Source: Pseudomonas sp. St316 (GTDB taxonomy: Bacteria; Pseudomonadota; Gammaproteobacteria; Pseudomonadales; Pseudomonadaceae). From it: a stretch of DNA of 64,000 nt. Positions 17,238 to 25,685 of the stretch are shown piece after piece (position 1 is the first letter of the stretch; each line of letters opens with the position of its first letter). The position numbers and the translations under genes were made by a program. The notes under the pieces were generated by a model. That model did not search any database. It was not told where the DNA came from and saw only the letters and a program-made list of their open reading frames with translations. The stretch is from contig NZ_AP021901.1 of NCBI RefSeq assembly GCF_018325905.1, forward strand, positions 682,001 to 746,000, in the 5' to 3' direction.

Positions 17238-18212
17238 ATGAAAGTCATGCTTCTGGTTATGGATGAACAGCGTGTGATCCTCGATCGACTGTATGAAGTC
17301 GTGCGAGAGAATTGCGACGACTGCACAATCTATCGCTTGAGTAAGCCGCAGCAAATGAAACTTGGCAAGTTCCTGGCTTCGGTCAATTACGAAGATTTCG
17401 ATCGGGTGGTGATTTTTTCGCGGGTCAAGCGCCTGGCCTCACAATTGAGCGTATTGAAGTGTATTCCGGGGCTGATCTTCCTTGAGCACGACGCTTATCA
17501 GAACTACATGCGCGAAAGTAAATATCAGGGTGTCTACTCGCGTCTTTACCGCCGCTTGCCCAGTTGCCGCGCCTTGGTATCAGGGGCTGTGGTGGCTCGC
17601 CGAATGCAAGCCGAGAACATCGATGCGGTGTTCGTCTCCAAAGGTTATGACGAACAGATGCTGCACAATACCGACGGCGTCCGCGATATTCCCGTTGGTT
17701 TTCTCGGCAGTCTCAAGAGCACTGAATATGCTCAACGCAAAGCGCTGCTTGAATCCCTGGTACAACGCACCGGCATGCTCGTGACACGCACCGAATCGGG
17801 TCGCGAGTATCTGGAAACGCTCAATCGCATCAAGATCTTTGTCAGCGCCGATCTGGGGATGGGCGAGTTCATGATCAAGAACTTCGAGGCCATGGCCTGC
17901 GGTTGCGTGTTATTGGCGTGGAGCCAGGGCGAGGAAGATCGATTGCTGGGTTTCGAGGACATGGAAAACACCGTTTTCTATCGCTCCGAGGACGAGGCCG
18001 TGCAGAAGCTCGAGCTGCTGCAGCGTGACCCGGAACTGGCCGCGCGGATCGCCCGCAATGGCCAGGCCTTCGCCGAGAGCCGCTATTCGTTTGCGCGCGT
18101 CGGGCGCGTCTTGGCCGAGGAAATCCAGCGGGAAATGCGTCCCTGGCAAGCCCCTTCGGCGCTCACTCGCGGATGGGTCAAGCTGCGCTATGGAATGAAG
18201 GTGCCGGGGTAA
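17238..18212 (+). CDS. Glycosyltransferase, GT1/CgeB-like
   Basis: A 324-residue protein from ATG 17238. The C-terminal part has the GT-B donor-site pattern FMIKNFEAMACGCVLLAW, followed by a helix-rich tail (RNGQAFAESRYSFARV) common in CgeB-type and family-1-like transferases. The N-terminal half looks like a Rossmann domain (MKVMLLVMDEQRV, then FDRVVIFSRVKRL). With the next two genes it forms a block after hldE that I associate with variable core or O-glycan assembly. Donor and acceptor are unknown. The ribosome-binding site is weak. Confidence 0.78.
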   Translation: MKVMLLVMDEQRVILDRLYEVVRENCDDCTIYRLSKPQQMKLGKFLASVNYEDFDRVVIFSRVKRLASQLSVLKCIPGLIFLEHDAYQNYMRESKYQGVYSRLYRRLPSCRALVSGAVVARRMQAENIDAVFVSKGYDEQMLHNTDGVRDIPVGFLGSLKSTEYAQRKALLESLVQRTGMLVTRTESGREYLETLNRIKIFVSADLGMGEFMIKNFEAMACGCVLLAWSQGEEDRLLGFEDMENTVFYRSEDEAVQKLELLQRDPELAARIARNGQAFAESRYSFARVGRVLAEEIQREMRPWQAPSALTRGWVKLRYGMKVPG

Positions 18213-18217
18213 CCGAC

Positions 18218-18922
18218 ATGACGGATCGTGTACCGCAAATCAGCGATGAAATGGCGTTCGACAAATTGCCGGGGGGCCATCAATCGTTGACGGAGGCCTT
18301 GCCACAGGCGTTGAAGGATTGTTTGGAAAGGGCGTCACGGGTGGTGCTGGTGGCGAATAACCCAGCGATCACCGCGGCCGACTTCCAGGCACTTGAAATC
18401 GGCAGTGACGATGTGGTCGTGACCTTCAACACCTGCGTGAAGTCGGCACTGCTCAGTCCGCGCAGCGTCAATGTGTTCGTCCATGGCTTTAATGCCCCCG
18501 ACGCCTATTTCTTCGGCCTGCCCTACAACGCCGAGGTGCAGCGATTGTTCGGCTTGCCCGACGCACGTTGTTTCACGATGTTGGTGGGATGCACCGGGAA
18601 TATGTCGCCACTGCCAGGCGTGGCCTTGTATTGGGAGCGCATTCCATTACCACCTTTGTGGAACTACCCGGTCAACCGGGAGGGAGGCAAGCGCTATGTC
18701 GGTCCGTCGACGGGTTTCAATGTGCTGGTGCTGTTCGATTGGTTGCGTGGCCATGCAGGTTATAACTACCAGATCATGACGCTGGGTTTTTCCAACGAGG
18801 CCGGAAAGTTCTGGAGCGGGCACGCTTGGGATTATGAGCGCCAGTGGCTGCTCCAGGCTGATGTGAGTGTTGTGCCGTTGCAACGCTGCCGTTGGTGGCA
18901 AAGGTGGTTTCGTCGCCGTTGA
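18218..18922 (+). CDS. Predicted glycosyltransferase with sialyltransferase-like motifs
   Basis: A 234-residue protein. ATG 18218, with GGGG upstream, is chosen over an ATG 15 codons earlier that overlaps the previous gene. Two segments resemble the motifs of sialyltransferase-type (GT29/GT42-like) and Kdo-like transferases. VVLVANNPAITAADFQ near residue 45, with the nearby DDVVVTFNTC, resembles the VGNSPSL...VxRFN donor motif. GPSTGFNVLVLFDW near residue 170 resembles the P-[ST]-[ST]-G motif. No signal peptide or membrane segment is seen. Transfer of Kdo or another nonulosonic acid to LPS is inferred from these motifs and location; I do not recognise a named family. Confidence 0.6.
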   Translation: MTDRVPQISDEMAFDKLPGGHQSLTEALPQALKDCLERASRVVLVANNPAITAADFQALEIGSDDVVVTFNTCVKSALLSPRSVNVFVHGFNAPDAYFFGLPYNAEVQRLFGLPDARCFTMLVGCTGNMSPLPGVALYWERIPLPPLWNYPVNREGGKRYVGPSTGFNVLVLFDWLRGHAGYNYQIMTLGFSNEAGKFWSGHAWDYERQWLLQADVSVVPLQRCRWWQRWFRRR

Positions 18923-18994
18923 GTCGCATTGGCGCGTTGAGTCGCCTGATACGATGCCACCGGGCAATTCTTTTTTACGACAAGGGCAGGACGC

Positions 18995-19801
18995 GTGTTG
19001 AAAGTTGCGCTGGCATTTTTTGGTATTCCGAGAAACTCGGAAATCTGCTTTCCCTCTATTCGAGAAAACGTCCTGGCGCACATTCCTGCCGGGAGTGAAG
19101 TGCAGTGTTTTTATCACCTGTACAAAATCGACGAAGTCCGCAACCCGCGCTCCGGGGAGCAAGGTGAACTGAAAGCGGACAACTATGCACCGTTCACCAC
19201 CATGACCGGTCGCCTCGACTCTACCGAAGGCGTCCTGGAGCGTTGGGACTTCGAGCGGGTCAAGTCCTTGGGCGATACGTGGGCAGATGGGCATGCTTCG
19301 CTCAGAAACCTGATCTACCAGCTCAACTCCCTGAATGCCGTGACGGCCATGATGGAACCGTTTGATCCGGATTTCGTCGTGTTTGTGCGGCCTGACAATT
19401 TCTACCACAGCGCGCTTCCGGCGTATGTGTTCGCTCACGCTGATGCACGCAGATTCAATGCCTACATTCCAGACTGGCAATGGTGGGGGGGCTTGAACGA
19501 CCGTTTCGCTATTTGCGGGCGTGATGCCTACCGAGCCTATGGCAAGCGCATCGAGCGCATATTCGATTTTTGCGAGGCGACGGGCCGGCAACTGCATTCC
19601 GAGCGTCTGCTCAAATACGCGTTGCAACAAGCCCGGGTAAAGGTGTGCACCCTGCCAACCACCGCGTCACGGGTACGCATCGATGGCAGCTTCGCCGAAG
19701 AATCGTTCTCGCCCAAGCGTGGCATGGGCAAGCGTGAAAATCGTTATTTCCATCTGTTTGCACGGTGGCGAACCTACCTGGATAAACGGCGTTCCAGCTG
19801 A
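18995..19801 (+). CDS. Conserved protein of unknown function in LPS cluster
   Basis: A 268-residue protein from GTG 18995; TTG 18998 is the alternative, with AAGGGCAGG upstream of both. It begins KVALAFFGIPRNSEICFPSI. Around residue 130 is FVVFVRPDNFYHSALP, a possible DxD-like metal or sugar site, and later comes WQWWGGLNDRFAICGRDAY. That pattern of an early beta strand, a central Asp motif, and then W-G-G-x-N-D-R-F recalls small GT-A-type bacterial glycosyltransferases. I do not recognise a named family, so this is a putative glycosyltransferase only. It ends 2 bases before a convergent gene. Confidence 0.6.
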   Translation: MLKVALAFFGIPRNSEICFPSIRENVLAHIPAGSEVQCFYHLYKIDEVRNPRSGEQGELKADNYAPFTTMTGRLDSTEGVLERWDFERVKSLGDTWADGHASLRNLIYQLNSLNAVTAMMEPFDPDFVVFVRPDNFYHSALPAYVFAHADARRFNAYIPDWQWWGGLNDRFAICGRDAYRAYGKRIERIFDFCEATGRQLHSERLLKYALQQARVKVCTLPTTASRVRIDGSFAEESFSPKRGMGKRENRYFHLFARWRTYLDKRRSS

Positions 19802-19803
19802 CG

Positions 19804-20769
19804 CTATTTGTGTAGCGTCCCGCGAACCATGCGCATCAGGCCCATGGCTTTCTTGTGCAAGCTGGTCAAGCCTTGGCGACGAGGCGTGTGCACGACCAGG
19901 CCTTGTTTCACCAGCCAATCCTTCCAACGGATGCGTTCGTCGCGAACCACCCAGCCCTCTTGGCTGGCGAAGCTTTCAGCCAGATGCAGGCCTCGGGTGC
20001 TGGCCGCGACCAACTGATCACGTTTAAGCGTATAGAGCTCTCCGATCGGCTTGCCGTCTTCAAGCGGCATCAGGTACAGGTCGGGTCGCTTGCGATCCAG
20101 GCGCGCCACCAACTGGTCGCCTTCCAGGCGCTCATCGACGTGAAACAGGCTCAGGGACTTGGCTTCCTTGGGCACATCCAGACGCAAGTCATAGATCAGT
20201 TGCAGCGATGCCGTGGGCAGGTGCACGTAGGCCCTTGGCCGCTCGATCAGTTGCAGGTTGGCGCTGCGCACCGGACGGGCCGAGCCCGACAGCGGCGTCA
20301 GGCGAAACGGCAGGGCTTCGCGATAGTGCAGGGCGCTGGCATAGGGGGCCGGTAGCCAGGTGTCGTTGAAACGTCCGCCGAGCCAGCCTTCTGGGGTTTC
20401 CAGCAGGCATTCCTCGGCAATTTCGCTGATGGCGGTGAGCAGCGGCAGGTTCAGTTCGTGGGCCGGCACGTAGCCGGAAATCAGCTTGAGTACCACATCG
20501 CCGCGATCCTGCCGACGTTGGCGCACCAGTACCCAATAATCGCGGTTCTGCCAATGCAGGGTCAGGCGCACCGAGACGCCCAGGTTCGCCAGCTCCAGGG
20601 AAAAGCGCTCGGTATCGGCCACCGCTACCGGGCGGCGGCGCTGCAAGGTCTGGGCGAAATTGAGCGGCATCCCGACGCTCTGGTACGTCAGGCCTTCGGG
20701 TGTCGCTTCGACGAACAGGGGCAGGGTCTTGAAGTTGCTCGGGTTTTTCCTGATGAGCGTACGCGGCAT
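19804..20769 (-). CDS. Conserved protein, degenerate Nudix-like
   Basis: A 321-residue protein, first of a reverse-strand trio. Homologues in Pseudomonas are often labelled 'metal ABC transporter ATPase', but I see no Walker A, signature or Walker B motif. A segment near residues 99-120 recalls a Nudix box: Gly99, Glu105, then SEIAEE, with three extra residues and Arg replaced by Ser. The remainder (RRQDRGDVVLKLISGY) fits the strand before a Nudix helix. The assignment is tentative and activity doubtful. It is followed at 20770-20803 by a short gap on the + map and lies downstream of the aldo/keto reductase in transcription order. Confidence 0.7.
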   Translation of the reverse strand: MPRTLIRKNPSNFKTLPLFVEATPEGLTYQSVGMPLNFAQTLQRRRPVAVADTERFSLELANLGVSVRLTLHWQNRDYWVLVRQRRQDRGDVVLKLISGYVPAHELNLPLLTAISEIAEECLLETPEGWLGGRFNDTWLPAPYASALHYREALPFRLTPLSGSARPVRSANLQLIERPRAYVHLPTASLQLIYDLRLDVPKEAKSLSLFHVDERLEGDQLVARLDRKRPDLYLMPLEDGKPIGELYTLKRDQLVAASTRGLHLAESFASQEGWVVRDERIRWKDWLVKQGLVVHTPRRQGLTSLHKKAMGLMRMVRGTLHK

Positions 20770-20803
20770 GTCGGCTCCTTCCTTAAGGCCGCGTAGGGCG
20801 GCG

Positions 20804-21616
20804 TCAGTGTTTACGCAGGACCTTGGCTACGGTCGCGACGTTATGGGCGAGGTGCAGCGGATTGATGGTGCCGACAATAGCACTGGCGACCCCAGGATGC
20901 TCAAACAACAGTTCGAAACTGGCGCGAACCGGGTCTACCCCGGGGCTCAGGCAAACGTGCCCGCTGGCCAGGGCTTTCTTCACCAGGATCGCTTTGCCGT
21001 GTTTGCTGGCGTAGTCAATGACCGTCTTTTCGTTTCGTTCGTTCAGATTGTAGGTGACCATCGCGCAATCGCCTTGCTCCAAGGCCTTCAAGCCACCGTC
21101 GACGGTCTTGCCGGAAAAACCGAAGCCGCCGATCTTGCCCTCGCGCTTGAGCGCCGCCAGGGTCGGGTAGACCTCGCTGTCGTTGAGGATCGCCAGGTCG
21201 TTGCCGTCGGAATGCACCAGGACCAGATCGATGTAGTCGGTTTCCAGGCGCTGGAGGCTGCGCTCCACCGAGAATCGAGTATGGGCGGCACTGAAGTCAT
21301 GGCGCGACTGGCCGTCGCTGAATTCTTCGCCGACCTTGCTGACAATCACCCAGTCCTGGCGCTGGCCGCGCAACAGCGGGCCGAGGCGCTCTTCGCTGCG
21401 GCCATAGGCCGGCGCGGTGTCGATCAGGTTGATACCCAGCTCGCGCGCCAGTTTGAGCAACATGCGCGCTTCGTCGTCATCGGGAATTTGAAAGCCGTTG
21501 GGGTATTTGACGCCCTGGTCGCGACCGAGCTTGACGGTGCCCAGGCCCAAGGGGGAGACCCGCGGGCCGTCATGGCCCAGGGGGCGATAGAGGTCATGCA
21601 GGGTCGGTTGGCTCAT
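20804..21616 (-). CDS. Aldo/keto reductase
   Basis: A 270-residue NADPH-dependent (beta/alpha)8 oxidoreductase. The start is ATG at 21616 (MSQPTLHDLYRPLGHDG), overlapping the upstream gene's stop by ATGA; the longer frame is not used. Family landmarks are GTVKLGR, LIDTAPAYGRSEERLG (catalytic Asp and Tyr), SKVGEEF with the catalytic Lys, and VLVHSDG in place of the usual VHxP His. The C-terminal cofactor region is VASAIVGTINPLHL. The substrate is unknown. It is probably cotranscribed with the FAD oxidoreductase, and the same gene pair is found near waaA in P. aeruginosa. Confidence 0.88.
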   Translation of the reverse strand: MSQPTLHDLYRPLGHDGPRVSPLGLGTVKLGRDQGVKYPNGFQIPDDDEARMLLKLARELGINLIDTAPAYGRSEERLGPLLRGQRQDWVIVSKVGEEFSDGQSRHDFSAAHTRFSVERSLQRLETDYIDLVLVHSDGNDLAILNDSEVYPTLAALKREGKIGGFGFSGKTVDGGLKALEQGDCAMVTYNLNERNEKTVIDYASKHGKAILVKKALASGHVCLSPGVDPVRASFELLFEHPGVASAIVGTINPLHLAHNVATVAKVLRKH

Positions 21617-22788
21617 GGCAGCAGTTGCTCCCAGGCAGGGACGCCCATCGGCGGCTTTGGCAGCTGCGGCAAGGGGGTCGGGTGAGTGGGCTGGATACCA
21701 TCGCGTTGCAGTGCATTGCACACCCGATCGGCAAAGTCCGGAGCCAGGGCCAGTTTGGTCGGCCAGCCCACCAGCAGGCGATCCTGCTCGGCGAGGAAGG
21801 CGTTGTCCGGACGGGTCAGGCCCGACTGCAACGGTTCGGCGCGGTCAACCCGCAGCGTGGCCCATTGTGCGGTGCTCAGGTCAATCCAAGGCAACAATTG
21901 GCCGAGTTCTTTCTGGGCGGCGGCGATCTGCGCGGCAGGCTCGCGGGTCACGCCATCGCCTTCGGCCAGATCGCCACCCACGTACCAGACCCATTGGCCA
22001 TCGGCCGCCGGATGAGTGGTCACGGTGACGCGCGGCTTCGGTCCGCCGCCCAGGCAATGGGCGTAGAGCGGCTTGAGACTGGGGCCCTTGACCAGGACCA
22101 TGTGCAGCGGTCGGCGCTGCATGGCTGGCTGGTCCAGGCCCAAGGCGTTGAGCAGGTCGGCGGTGCCGCCTCCGGCGCTGAGGACAATGCGTTGCGCGCG
22201 AATCTCGCGGCCATCGACCTTAAGTCCGATCAGCTCGCCGCCTTCGCGCAGCGGTTCGATGTGTTGCCCGGCGAGCAAGCTGTCGCCGGCCAGTTCCGCC
22301 AGGCGCGCGATCACGCTCGGCACGTCCACCACCAGCTCGGCCAGGCGATAGACCTTGCCCTTGAAGCGTTTGTCTTGCAGGGCCGGCGGCAGTTGGTCGC
22401 CCTTGACCTGATCGACCCGCCCGCGTACGGCCTTGCTGGCAAAGAAACTGGTGAGGTTGCCGGCCAGGGTGCCGGGGGACCAGAGGTAATGGGCGTCGGA
22501 CAGCATGCGCACGCCGGACAGGTCCAGCTCACCTTCACCTTTCAGGGCTTCGCGCCAGCGACGCGGCATGTCGGCGATGGCTTCCGAGGCACCGGTCAGG
22601 GCACCATGCAAGGCGTACTTGGCGCCGCCATGGATGATGCCTTGGGATTTGACACTCTGCCCGCCGCCGAGGCTGGCGCTTTCCACCAGCACGGTCGAAA
22701 AACCCTGGCGACGCAGGCGTGCATTGAGCCAGAGGCCGGCGACGCCTGCGCCGACAATCAGAATGTCGGTGGAAATAACGGATGGCAT
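21613..22788 (-). CDS. FAD-dependent oxidoreductase (DAO family)
   Basis: A 391-residue protein with an N-terminal dinucleotide-binding motif ILIVGAGVAGLWLNARL, and GGGQSVKSQGIIHGGAKY, which resembles glycerol-3-phosphate dehydrogenase and DAO-type enzymes. Mid-protein is RIVLSAGGGTADLLNALG. It is the first gene of the reverse trio, overlapping the aldo/keto reductase by 4 bases, so the two products likely work on the same metabolite. No signal peptide is seen. The substrate is not predictable; an amino acid or hydroxy acid is typical for this fold. Confidence 0.87.
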   Translation of the reverse strand: MPSVISTDILIVGAGVAGLWLNARLRRQGFSTVLVESASLGGGQSVKSQGIIHGGAKYALHGALTGASEAIADMPRRWREALKGEGELDLSGVRMLSDAHYLWSPGTLAGNLTSFFASKAVRGRVDQVKGDQLPPALQDKRFKGKVYRLAELVVDVPSVIARLAELAGDSLLAGQHIEPLREGGELIGLKVDGREIRAQRIVLSAGGGTADLLNALGLDQPAMQRRPLHMVLVKGPSLKPLYAHCLGGGPKPRVTVTTHPAADGQWVWYVGGDLAEGDGVTREPAAQIAAAQKELGQLLPWIDLSTAQWATLRVDRAEPLQSGLTRPDNAFLAEQDRLLVGWPTKLALAPDFADRVCNALQRDGIQPTHPTPLPQLPKPPMGVPAWEQLLP

Positions 22789-22886
22789 GAGCGACCTCAG
22801 TGTTCAAGACGAGGGCGCAGTATACAGACTCGATGCGCGGGGAATTTGTTGGCGATCAACGTCGACAGCTTGCGAGAAAAGCTTTC

Positions 22887-22977
22887 GTGGCGAGGGAGCT
22901 TGCTCCCGATTGGGTGCGAAGCGCCCATAAAAAATGGGGCTGCTGCGCAACCCAGCGGGAGCAAGCTCCCTCGCCAC
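22887..22977. repeat. REP-like inverted repeat pair, family A
   Basis: GTGGCGAGGGAGCTTGCTCC on the left and its inverse ending GAGCAAGCTCCCTCGCCAC on the right, about 50 bases apart. The same unit recurs at 25686 and 54374. It lies in the 242-base gap between the FAD oxidoreductase start and the emrE end. Confidence 0.85.
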
Positions 22978-23030
22978 AAGCGCATTCCAGCTCAATGAAA
23001 ATGTATTTCAGTTCGGATGACAGTGGGTTT

Positions 23031-23363
23031 TCAGTGTCCTGCAGTCTTGGAGAACAGTTGAATCACCACCACCCCCAACACAATCAACGCCATCCCCAGC
23101 ATCGCCGGCACGTCCAGTTTCTGCCCGTAGATGAACAACGCCGCGACACTGACCATGACGATCCCAAGCCCAGCCCAGACCGCATAGGCCACGCCCACCG
23201 GTACGGTGCGCACCACCAGCGTCAGCATCCAGAACGCGGTGCCGTAGCCGACGATGACCAGCAGCAAGGGCAGGGGCGTGCTCAGGCCCTTGATCGCTTT
23301 CATCGAAACGGTGGCGATCACTTCAGCGCAGATGGCGATGGCCAGGTAGTAGTAGGCGTTCAT
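23031..23363 (-). CDS. emrE: Small multidrug resistance (SMR) efflux protein, EmrE-like
   Basis: A 110-residue protein with four transmembrane helices, the standard SMR size. ATG at 23363 (MNAYYYLAIAICAEVIAT) has GAGGAA 8 bases upstream; an in-frame start 14 codons earlier is unlikely. Glu14, the proton/drug-binding residue, is present, and Trp63 lies in YAVWAGLG. SMR dimers exchange protons for cationic compounds such as quaternary ammoniums, or guanidinium in the Gdx subgroup. It is divergent from a LysR regulator, with repeated GATAGGT motifs in between, so regulation by that protein is likely. Confidence 0.92.
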   Translation of the reverse strand: MNAYYYLAIAICAEVIATVSMKAIKGLSTPLPLLLVIVGYGTAFWMLTLVVRTVPVGVAYAVWAGLGIVMVSVAALFIYGQKLDVPAMLGMALIVLGVVVIQLFSKTAGH

Positions 23364-23411
23364 AGGCGGTTCCTCTTCGACGGTTGCGTCTTTCGATGGG
23401 GCCATTCTAGA

Positions 23412-23460
23412 GATAGGTCAGATGCGGTAAAGTCATTACCTATCTGCAATCAAGATAGGT
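23412..23460. promoter_or_regulatory. Operator-like repeats between emrE and the LysR gene
   Basis: GATAGGT occurs at 23412-23418 and again at 23454-23460, and its inverse ACCTATC at 23438-23444. One inverted and one direct copy within 49 bases suggest a multi-site LysR operator controlling both divergent genes. The last copy ends 6 bases before the LysR start codon, which favours autorepression. Confidence 0.6.
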
Positions 23461-23466
23461 TGAGCC

Positions 23467-24357
23467 ATGAACGTTCAGTGGAACCTGGAGCAATTGCGGT
23501 TGTTTGTCGGGGTCGCCGAGAAGCGCTCGTTTTCGGCCGTGGCCCGGGATCAGCGCAAGGCCCAATCAGCCATCAGCAGTGCGATTGCGTTGCTGGAGAC
23601 GGATTTGGGCGTGAGCTTGTTCGAGCGCAGCAGCGGCCGTCAGCCCAGGCTCACCGACGCTGGCGAAGCCTTGCTTGAAGAGGCCAGGGAAGTGCTGCGC
23701 CAGTGCGAGCGCCTCAATGGCCGGGCCCTGGCCCTGATGCGCGGACAGGAAGCGTCGCTGCGCCTGGCCCAGGACGAGGCCATGCCCTATCAGCCGGTCA
23801 TCGACAGCCTGGCGGCCCTGGCCGAGCAATTCCCCACCCTCGAAGTGCAACTGGCCAGCGCCGCCCAAGGCGATGTGGCGCGCAAACTGGTGGAGCGCCG
23901 CGCCGACCTCGGCTTGCTGTTCTATCACGACCAGATCCCCGAGGCGCTGGAGCGCCGGGTGTTGGGCAGCGTCGAGATGGTCACGGTGTGTGGCCGGGGC
24001 CACCCACTGGCGAGCCACGATTATGTGACCTGCCGGGAGATGGCTCGACACCGCCAGTTGTTGATGGCGACCCAGTCCAGCGTCTACCCCGGCAGCGAGC
24101 AGGCCAGCCCGCAGGTTTGGCGGGCCGACAGTTTTTACGTGTTGGCCGAATGGTTGAGGAGTGGCCTGGGCTGGGCCTGGCTGCCACGGCACGTGGTGCA
24201 ATATCCGGCGTATCTGGGCGACATGGTCGAGCTCAACAGCGAATGGACCCCGCCGGCCCTGGTGGTGGAACTGGTCTGGCGCCGCGATGAACCCCTGGGC
24301 CCGGCCGCGCGTTGGCTGGCGGAACGTTTTGCCGTGCAGTTGCAGGCGATTGGCTGA
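23467..24357 (+). CDS. LysR-family transcriptional regulator
   Basis: A 296-residue regulator of standard length. The N-terminal winged helix-turn-helix spans about residues 1-60 (FSAVARDQRKAQSAISSAIA, LFERSSGRQPRLTDAGEALL). A periplasmic-binding-protein-like effector domain follows (RLAQDEAMPYQPVIDSLAAL). It lies divergent to emrE and 22 bases before waaA. Its binding site is probably the GATAGGT repeats just upstream. The effector is unknown; control of the SMR pump is inferred from arrangement. Confidence 0.92.
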   Translation: MNVQWNLEQLRLFVGVAEKRSFSAVARDQRKAQSAISSAIALLETDLGVSLFERSSGRQPRLTDAGEALLEEAREVLRQCERLNGRALALMRGQEASLRLAQDEAMPYQPVIDSLAALAEQFPTLEVQLASAAQGDVARKLVERRADLGLLFYHDQIPEALERRVLGSVEMVTVCGRGHPLASHDYVTCREMARHRQLLMATQSSVYPGSEQASPQVWRADSFYVLAEWLRSGLGWAWLPRHVVQYPAYLGDMVELNSEWTPPALVVELVWRRDEPLGPAARWLAERFAVQLQAIG

Positions 24358-24379
24358 AAACCCGATAAACTCCGCCGCC

Positions 24380-25660
24380 ATGAACAGAACTCTCTATAGC
24401 GCGTTGTTTTACCTGGGGCTGCCACTGGTAGCGATTCGGCTGTGGTTGCGGGCCCGCAAGGCGCCGGCTTATGCCCGGCGCATTGGCGAGCGGTTCTCCT
24501 GGGGGCTGCCGGTCATGGTGCCGGGGGGCATCTGGGTCCACGCGGTGTCGGTGGGCGAGAGCATCGCCGCCGCGCCCATGATCCGCGCCTTGCTGCAACG
24601 TTATCCACAGCTGCCGATCACCGTCACGTGCATGACGCCCACCGGTTCGGAGCGGATCCAGGCGTTGTTCGCCGACGAGCCGCGCATCCAGCATTGCTAT
24701 TTGCCTTACGACTTGCCTTGCGCTGCCAAGCGTTTTCTCGACCGGGTCCGACCGTCCTTGGCGGTGATCATGGAAACCGAGCTGTGGCCCAATCACATCC
24801 ATCAGTGTGCCAAGCGCGGCATTCCCGTGGCCCTGGCCAACGCGCGGTTGTCGGAGCGTTCGGCGCGGGGTTACGCGCGATTCCCCAAGTTGACCAGACC
24901 GATGCTCGCCGAGATGAGCCTGTTCGCCGTACAAACCGAAGCCGAAGCCGAGCGTTTTCGCCAGCTGGGCGCCAGGGCGGAAACCGTCGACGTCACCGGT
25001 TCCATCAAGTTCGACCTGACCATCGACCCGCAACTGCTCGAAGACGCCAGTGCCTTGCGCCGCCAGTGGCAGGCAACCGAACGCGCGGTATGGATCGCCG
25101 CCAGCACCCACGAGGGCGAGGACGAAGTGGTGTTGGCCGCCCACCGTCGGCTGCTTGACAGCTATCCCGATGCGTTGTTGATCCTGGTGCCGCGTCATCC
25201 CGAGCGCTTCGACTCAGTGCATCAACTGTGTGAAAGCGAAGGGTTGGTCACGGTGCGTCGCTCCAGCGGGCAGCCCGTGACCGCGCAGGCTTCGGTGTTG
25301 CTCGGTGACACCATGGGTGAGCTGCTGTTTCTCTACGCGTTGGCCGACAGCGCGTTTGTCGGTGGCAGCCTGGTGCCCAACGGTGGACACAACCTGCTCG
25401 AGCCGGCGGCGCTGGCGAAACCGGTGCTCAGCGGACCGCACCTGTTCAACTTCCTCGAAATCGCCGCGCAACTGCGCGTTGCCGGTGCGCTGGCGGAAGT
25501 CGAGGATGCCCAAAGCCTGGCCCTGGCGGTACAACGCCTGTTCGAACTGCCCCGCGATGCCCAGCGTATGGCCGAGGCGGGATTGAGGGTGATGCGCAGC
25601 AACCAGGGCGCGTTGCAGCGGTTGCTGGAGGGGTTGGGGCGGTTGCTCGCTGGGCGGTGA
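24380..25660 (+). CDS. waaA: 3-deoxy-D-manno-octulosonic acid (Kdo) transferase
   Basis: A 426-residue GT30 protein from ATG 24380 (MNRTLYSALFYLGLPLVAIR), which is an N-terminal membrane anchor. The acceptor-site Glu lies in HAVSVGESIAAAPMI. The C-terminal CMP-Kdo-binding part has STHEGEDEVVLAAHRRL and GGSLVPNGGHNLLEPAALA. WaaA adds Kdo residues to lipid IVA, the step before WaaC. It is separated here from the rest of the core genes by about 7 kb, as in P. aeruginosa. A family A REP follows the stop. Confidence 0.95.
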   Translation: MNRTLYSALFYLGLPLVAIRLWLRARKAPAYARRIGERFSWGLPVMVPGGIWVHAVSVGESIAAAPMIRALLQRYPQLPITVTCMTPTGSERIQALFADEPRIQHCYLPYDLPCAAKRFLDRVRPSLAVIMETELWPNHIHQCAKRGIPVALANARLSERSARGYARFPKLTRPMLAEMSLFAVQTEAEAERFRQLGARAETVDVTGSIKFDLTIDPQLLEDASALRRQWQATERAVWIAASTHEGEDEVVLAAHRRLLDSYPDALLILVPRHPERFDSVHQLCESEGLVTVRRSSGQPVTAQASVLLGDTMGELLFLYALADSAFVGGSLVPNGGHNLLEPAALAKPVLSGPHLFNFLEIAAQLRVAGALAEVEDAQSLALAVQRLFELPRDAQRMAEAGLRVMRSNQGALQRLLEGLGRLLAGR

Positions 25661-25685
25661 TCGTTGCACTTTGGCGAACGCTGTT

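Noticed and set aside
22887..22977. CRISPR array
   Set aside because: Only paired inverted REP units with no regular spacer-repeat series and no cas genes in the window.
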